Shown here in pieces: positions 61,106 to 64,000 of a stretch of 64,000 nucleotides of DNA (its first letter is position 1; every line of letters starts with the position of its first letter). A model generated the notes under the pieces. The model was not told the origin of the DNA. It worked only from the letters and a program-made list of their open reading frames with translations, and did no database searches. Position numbers and translations under genes: made by a program. The stretch is taken from the NCBI GenBank assembly GCA_014649555.1, contig BMTG01000004.1, positions 372,001 to 436,000 on the forward strand, written 5' to 3'. Source of the stretch: Streptomyces globisporus (lineage in GTDB: Bacteria; Actinomycetota; Actinomycetes; Streptomycetales; Streptomycetaceae).

Positions 61106-61355
61106 GCGTGCCAGTGTGCCGGGTGCGGCGGGCGGTGGGGCAGGGGGCCGGGGCCTGGGGCCCACGTCGCGCTTGGCCGCGAGCGGCGCCGGACCTCGGC
61201 CCGAATCCGGTGGCGCGCGCCCGCCCCGCCCCGTTACGTTTCCGGAGCCGGCCGCGGGACTCCGGTGCGACTTCCGAGACGTGCCTGTGAAGCAATGATT
61301 TCGCTGTTCGCGCCCCCATTCCCCGGCCGGCACTCCAGCCACCCGGGGGACGACC

Positions 61356-62852
61356 ATGAACACGCCCGACAGCCACGCCGAGAGCCGCGCCGACAGCGCC
61401 GACCTCGTCGCCGCCGAGGACGTCCTCCTCTTCGTGAACGCGGCGATCACCGCGACCGGGCAGCGCGAGTTCCGCTCCCGCGCCGTCGACCAGCAGCTCT
61501 CCCTGGACTTCCTGCACACCTACGTACGGGTCAACTACCGCCGGGTGTACGCGGCTTCGCTGGCGCTGGACATCAACCACCACAACGCGGCGCTCATCGT
61601 GCGCCGGCTGCTGGAGACCGCGGACGAGGCATCCCCCGAGGAGCGGCGTACCGAGGGCCGGCTGATCGCGGCCCGGCTGGCGGCGCTGCCGCCGCAGCGC
61701 GCCTACCGGCTCTTCGGCGAGCTGCGCCGCGCCAAGGTCAACAACCGACGCACCCGGGCGATCATGCGGGACTGGCTGGCGGCCCGGCCGGATCTGGGCC
61801 ATGACGCGGTGAAGTACCGGGCCGGGCTGAAGACCGTCGCCCGGCACATCCACCTGCCCTGCCCCGAGGGGCGCGGAGCGCTCGCCGAGGTCGGAGCGTT
61901 CCTGTTCCGGCCGGGCCGGCTGCCCCGGTACGAGCACGGGACGCTGGACGCCTGGCGGCGCGCCCACTACGAGCAGGGGGCCGTGGCCGAGCTGCCGTTC
62001 ACCGTGGCGGAAGGGTTCGCCGCCAAGCACGGGATGAAGCGCGAGGTGTTCCTGAAGCGGGCCGCGCCCCGGATGACCCGGCTGGAGCGGCTGCGCACCC
62101 AGGAGCAGCGGGTGGTGGGCGACCGGCGGCCGGACGTGGATCTGACCGTGATGCCGCTGACCCGGCTCGCTCTGTACGTGCTGTCGCTCGGCTTCGAGGA
62201 GCGTTCCGGGCGCCGGGCCGAGCTGACCGGCGCCCTGCGGGCGGCGGCCCGGCGGGCGGCGGGCGCGCACGCGGGAAGCTGGGGGCGGGTGCACGCGGTG
62301 CTGGACGACAGCTTCTCCTCCTCCGGTTCGGGGCAGAAGCGGCGTCGGCCGCTCGCCGTGGCGCTGGCCTGCCACCACCTGCTGGAGGTGCTTGCCGCGC
62401 CGGGGGCGTACCGGGGGCTGTGGACCTCGGGGGCGCGGGACGCCCTGCTCGTCCGTCCGTCGGGGCCGACCCCGCTGGGGATGCGGATCCTGGACGCGCT
62501 GGAGCCGGGGGCCGACGGGACTGCTCCGGACCGGCTGGTGATCGTCTCGGACGGCTGGGACAACGCCCCGGCGGGTCTGGCGGGCGAGGTGCTGCGGGTG
62601 TGGCGGCGCCGACTGGATCCGAAGCGGCGGACGGCCGCGGTACACGTCAACCCCGTATACGACGCGGAGGGTTTCGACGTGCGGCGGCTGGCGGCGGGGG
62701 TGGCGACGGCCGGGATCCGGGACGCGGAGGATCTGCCCGCCCTGGTGGAGATCGCCCGGTTCGCGGAGGGACGCTCGGGCCCCGCGGAGCTGTACGCGTA
62801 TCTGGACCGGCAGGTGGCCCGGTTCATCAGCGGAGAGGGCGCGGTCTCGTGA
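61356..62852 (+). CDS. TROVE/vWA-like protein (Ro60-like candidate)
   Basis: 498 residues. The N-terminal ~300 are helical-repeat-like (L-P-P-Q-R-A-Y-R-L-F-G-E-L-R-R, R-A-A-P-R-M-T-R-L-E-R-L-R). The C-terminal ~190 resemble a von Willebrand A domain: V-L-D-D-S-F-S-S-S-G-S-G at the MIDAS position, G-P-T-P-L-G-M-R-I-L-D-A-L in place of the T motif, and V-I-V-S-D-G-W-D-N-A-P. This helical-repeat plus vWA layout matches Ro60/TROVE RNA-binding proteins. The assignment is by architecture and could be wrong. It is followed closely by the ARPP-2-like gene. Confidence 0.65.
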   Translation: MNTPDSHAESRADSADLVAAEDVLLFVNAAITATGQREFRSRAVDQQLSLDFLHTYVRVNYRRVYAASLALDINHHNAALIVRRLLETADEASPEERRTEGRLIAARLAALPPQRAYRLFGELRRAKVNNRRTRAIMRDWLAARPDLGHDAVKYRAGLKTVARHIHLPCPEGRGALAEVGAFLFRPGRLPRYEHGTLDAWRRAHYEQGAVAELPFTVAEGFAAKHGMKREVFLKRAAPRMTRLERLRTQEQRVVGDRRPDVDLTVMPLTRLALYVLSLGFEERSGRRAELTGALRAAARRAAGAHAGSWGRVHAVLDDSFSSSGSGQKRRRPLAVALACHHLLEVLAAPGAYRGLWTSGARDALLVRPSGPTPLGMRILDALEPGADGTAPDRLVIVSDGWDNAPAGLAGEVLRVWRRRLDPKRRTAAVHVNPVYDAEGFDVRRLAAGVATAGIRDAEDLPALVEIARFAEGRSGPAELYAYLDRQVARFISGEGAVS

Positions 62853-62916
62853 AGCGACTGGAGCCGGCACCGACGACCGCCCGCACCGCGCGGGCGCCGG
62901 GAGAGGACGTGACGCC

Positions 62917-64000
62917 GTGAACCGGCTGGAGCTGACCGGACTCACCGCCGGTCCCGCGCAGGTATGGGGCGGTGTCCGGCTCGTCCCGCTGATCCGCGAG
63001 GCGCCGGTGGCGGGGCTGCGGCTGCATCGCGAGGTGTACGAGGGCCTCGGCGCGGGGATCGTCGAGCTCGGGCCCCGGGAGCGCTATCTCTCGTACATTC
63101 CGCACGGGCTGGTCGCCGACTGGTCGGGCGAGGAGGACGGCGGCCGGGACCAGGGGGCCGGCCGGCAGTCGGCCGCGTACGGCACCCAGTTCGGTGGCGG
63201 CGACGCGCCCCGGGCCGTTCCCCTGCCGCCGTTGCCGCACCACCGGATGGCCAAGCGGCGGCCCGGCGACCGGCTGCGGTTCCTGCCGCTGCACCTGGCG
63301 CTGGAGGGGTATCTCGCGCTGCACTTCGGCGGTCCGTCGACCGCTTGGGAGGAGTGGTCGCGTACGGCCCTGCGCGACGGGCTCTCGCCGCGTGCCGAGG
63401 ACGCGTACCTCGGGCTGTCGGTGCGCGGGCTCGCGGACGCGCTGCGGATCTTCGAGATCCATCCGGGCCAGTGCGGGGTGATGGTGTACGTCTCCGACGC
63501 GCTCGCCGCCGCGTTCGTGGTGCCCCACTCGGACGACTACCGCCTGCTGCACGCCTCGCTGGTGGAGGATCTCTACGGGGAGCTGGTGCACCAGTACGCG
63601 CTGTACGGGGCGCCGGTGGCCGACACTCCGGTGCGGATCGAAGGCGCGGAGCACATCCGGGGCCTCGGGGAGCTGCGGTCGGCCGCGCGGGCGCAGGAGC
63701 GGGCGTGGGCCGAGGCGCACGACACCCTGTTCGCGCGGGAGCTGCTGGACACCTCGTACGCGTTCGACCGGGTGTACCGGATGAAGTCCTTCACCCTGTG
63801 GCGTTTTCTGCCACCGTTCGTCCGGGACGGGGGCGGGCAGCACATCGGGGAGACGATCACCGACCACAAGGGACAGGTCGCCTACCTCAAGACGTTCCGG
63901 CTCTCCGACGCCCAGATCCGCCGGGGCCACCTGCTGCGGACCGTGGCCGGGGCCGGCTGGCAGCTGGACCAAGCGGCCGCCGCGCTGGGGTCGAGCCGGG
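62917..64000 (+). CDS. ARPP-2-like domain protein (partial, runs off right edge)
   Basis: GTG at 62917 with GGGAGAGGA upstream; 361 residues to the window edge. Starts N-R-L-E-L-T-G-L-T-A-G-P-A-Q-V-W-G-G-V-R-L-V-P-L, which I recall as the ARPP-2 family (a domain named from associations with ADP-ribosylglycohydrolase and phosphatase families). Then H-P-G-Q-C-G-V-M-V-Y-V-S-D-A-L-A and a charged helical region. The visible C-terminus (L-R-T-V-A-G-A-G-W-Q-L-D-Q-A-A-A-A-L-G-S-S-R) looks like a Fis-type helix-turn-helix. Probably one operon with the vWA/TROVE-like gene. Confidence 0.65.
   Translation, partial: MNRLELTGLTAGPAQVWGGVRLVPLIREAPVAGLRLHREVYEGLGAGIVELGPRERYLSYIPHGLVADWSGEEDGGRDQGAGRQSAAYGTQFGGGDAPRAVPLPPLPHHRMAKRRPGDRLRFLPLHLALEGYLALHFGGPSTAWEEWSRTALRDGLSPRAEDAYLGLSVRGLADALRIFEIHPGQCGVMVYVSDALAAAFVVPHSDDYRLLHASLVEDLYGELVHQYALYGAPVADTPVRIEGAEHIRGLGELRSAARAQERAWAEAHDTLFARELLDTSYAFDRVYRMKSFTLWRFLPPFVRDGGGQHIGETITDHKGQVAYLKTFRLSDAQIRRGHLLRTVAGAGWQLDQAAAALGSSR

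Noticed and set aside
62849-62920. 23-codon frame linking the vWA-like and ARPP-2-like genes by 4-bp overlaps on both sides
   Set aside because: Neat GTGA overlaps, but the peptide is short, low in complexity and has no ribosome site of its own; the ARPP-2-like gene has its own GGGAGAGGA.

Overview
This is high-GC actinobacterial DNA, almost certainly Streptomyces. Coding DNA has strong third-position G/C bias, GTG starts are common, and the gene order pspAA-pspA / DUF3043 / cob genes / pepA / lpd-sucB-aceE / lipB-lipA / DUF4191 / RDD / glnA is the order I recall from the S. coelicolor core chromosome (about SCO2166-SCO2198). No rRNA, tRNA or CRISPR array was seen.

Layout. (1) 1-31982 is core chromosome. 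It holds a partial sensor kinase, the PspA envelope-stress pair, a secreted HtrA-type protease, three late cobalamin genes (cobU, cobT, cobS), leucyl aminopeptidase, the 2-oxoacid dehydrogenase set (lpd E3, sucB E2, a GntR regulator, aceE E1), assorted regulators and enzymes, lipoate synthesis (lipB, lipA) and glnA with a four-half-site GlnR array. (2) 31970-52296 is a 20.3-kb integrative and conjugative element of the actinomycete (AICE) type, bounded by a 15-bp direct repeat CTTCGACATCTAGGA. The left copy is the last codons and stop of glnA, so the element sits in the 3' end of glnA and rebuilds the reading frame. (3) 52297-64000 is chromosome again: small hypotheticals, a frameshifted NAD(P)-dependent reductase, an HxlR regulator, a GNAT, a chloramphenicol-phosphotransferase-like kinase, a D-aminopeptidase, a MocR/PdxR-type regulator, an oxidoreductase, and at the right edge a vWA/TROVE-like protein followed by an ARPP-2-like protein.

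The element has a leftward backbone: a 98-aa protein, DUF2637, GGDEF, C5 DNA methyltransferase, a Cys-rich protein, FtsK/Tra translocase, four small spread-type proteins, primase-polymerase, a helicase-type ATPase, xis and int. A divergent KorSA-like GntR regulator faces it across a promoter with three copies of CCTG(G/A)CTAG(C/G). Between the rep genes and xis lies a dense array of 11 exact TGCGTCA/TGACGCA heptamers in about 205 bp, a candidate origin or Xis/Int control region. The right arm (46.3-51.6 kb) is visibly lower in G+C and carries what looks like defence cargo: an ApeA-like HEPN protein, a DUF4231/SLATT-like membrane protein, a GIY-YIG-like protein, and a RelA/SpoT alarmone-synthetase domain fused to a C-terminal domain with a clean HEPN motif (R-N-N-V-V-H). 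This fusion is the most interesting single object in the window.

Consequences of integration seen in the sequence: a perfect 40-bp palindrome that looks like the native glnA terminator now lies 20 kb away beyond attR, and the element supplies a replacement hairpin with a T-run directly after glnA.
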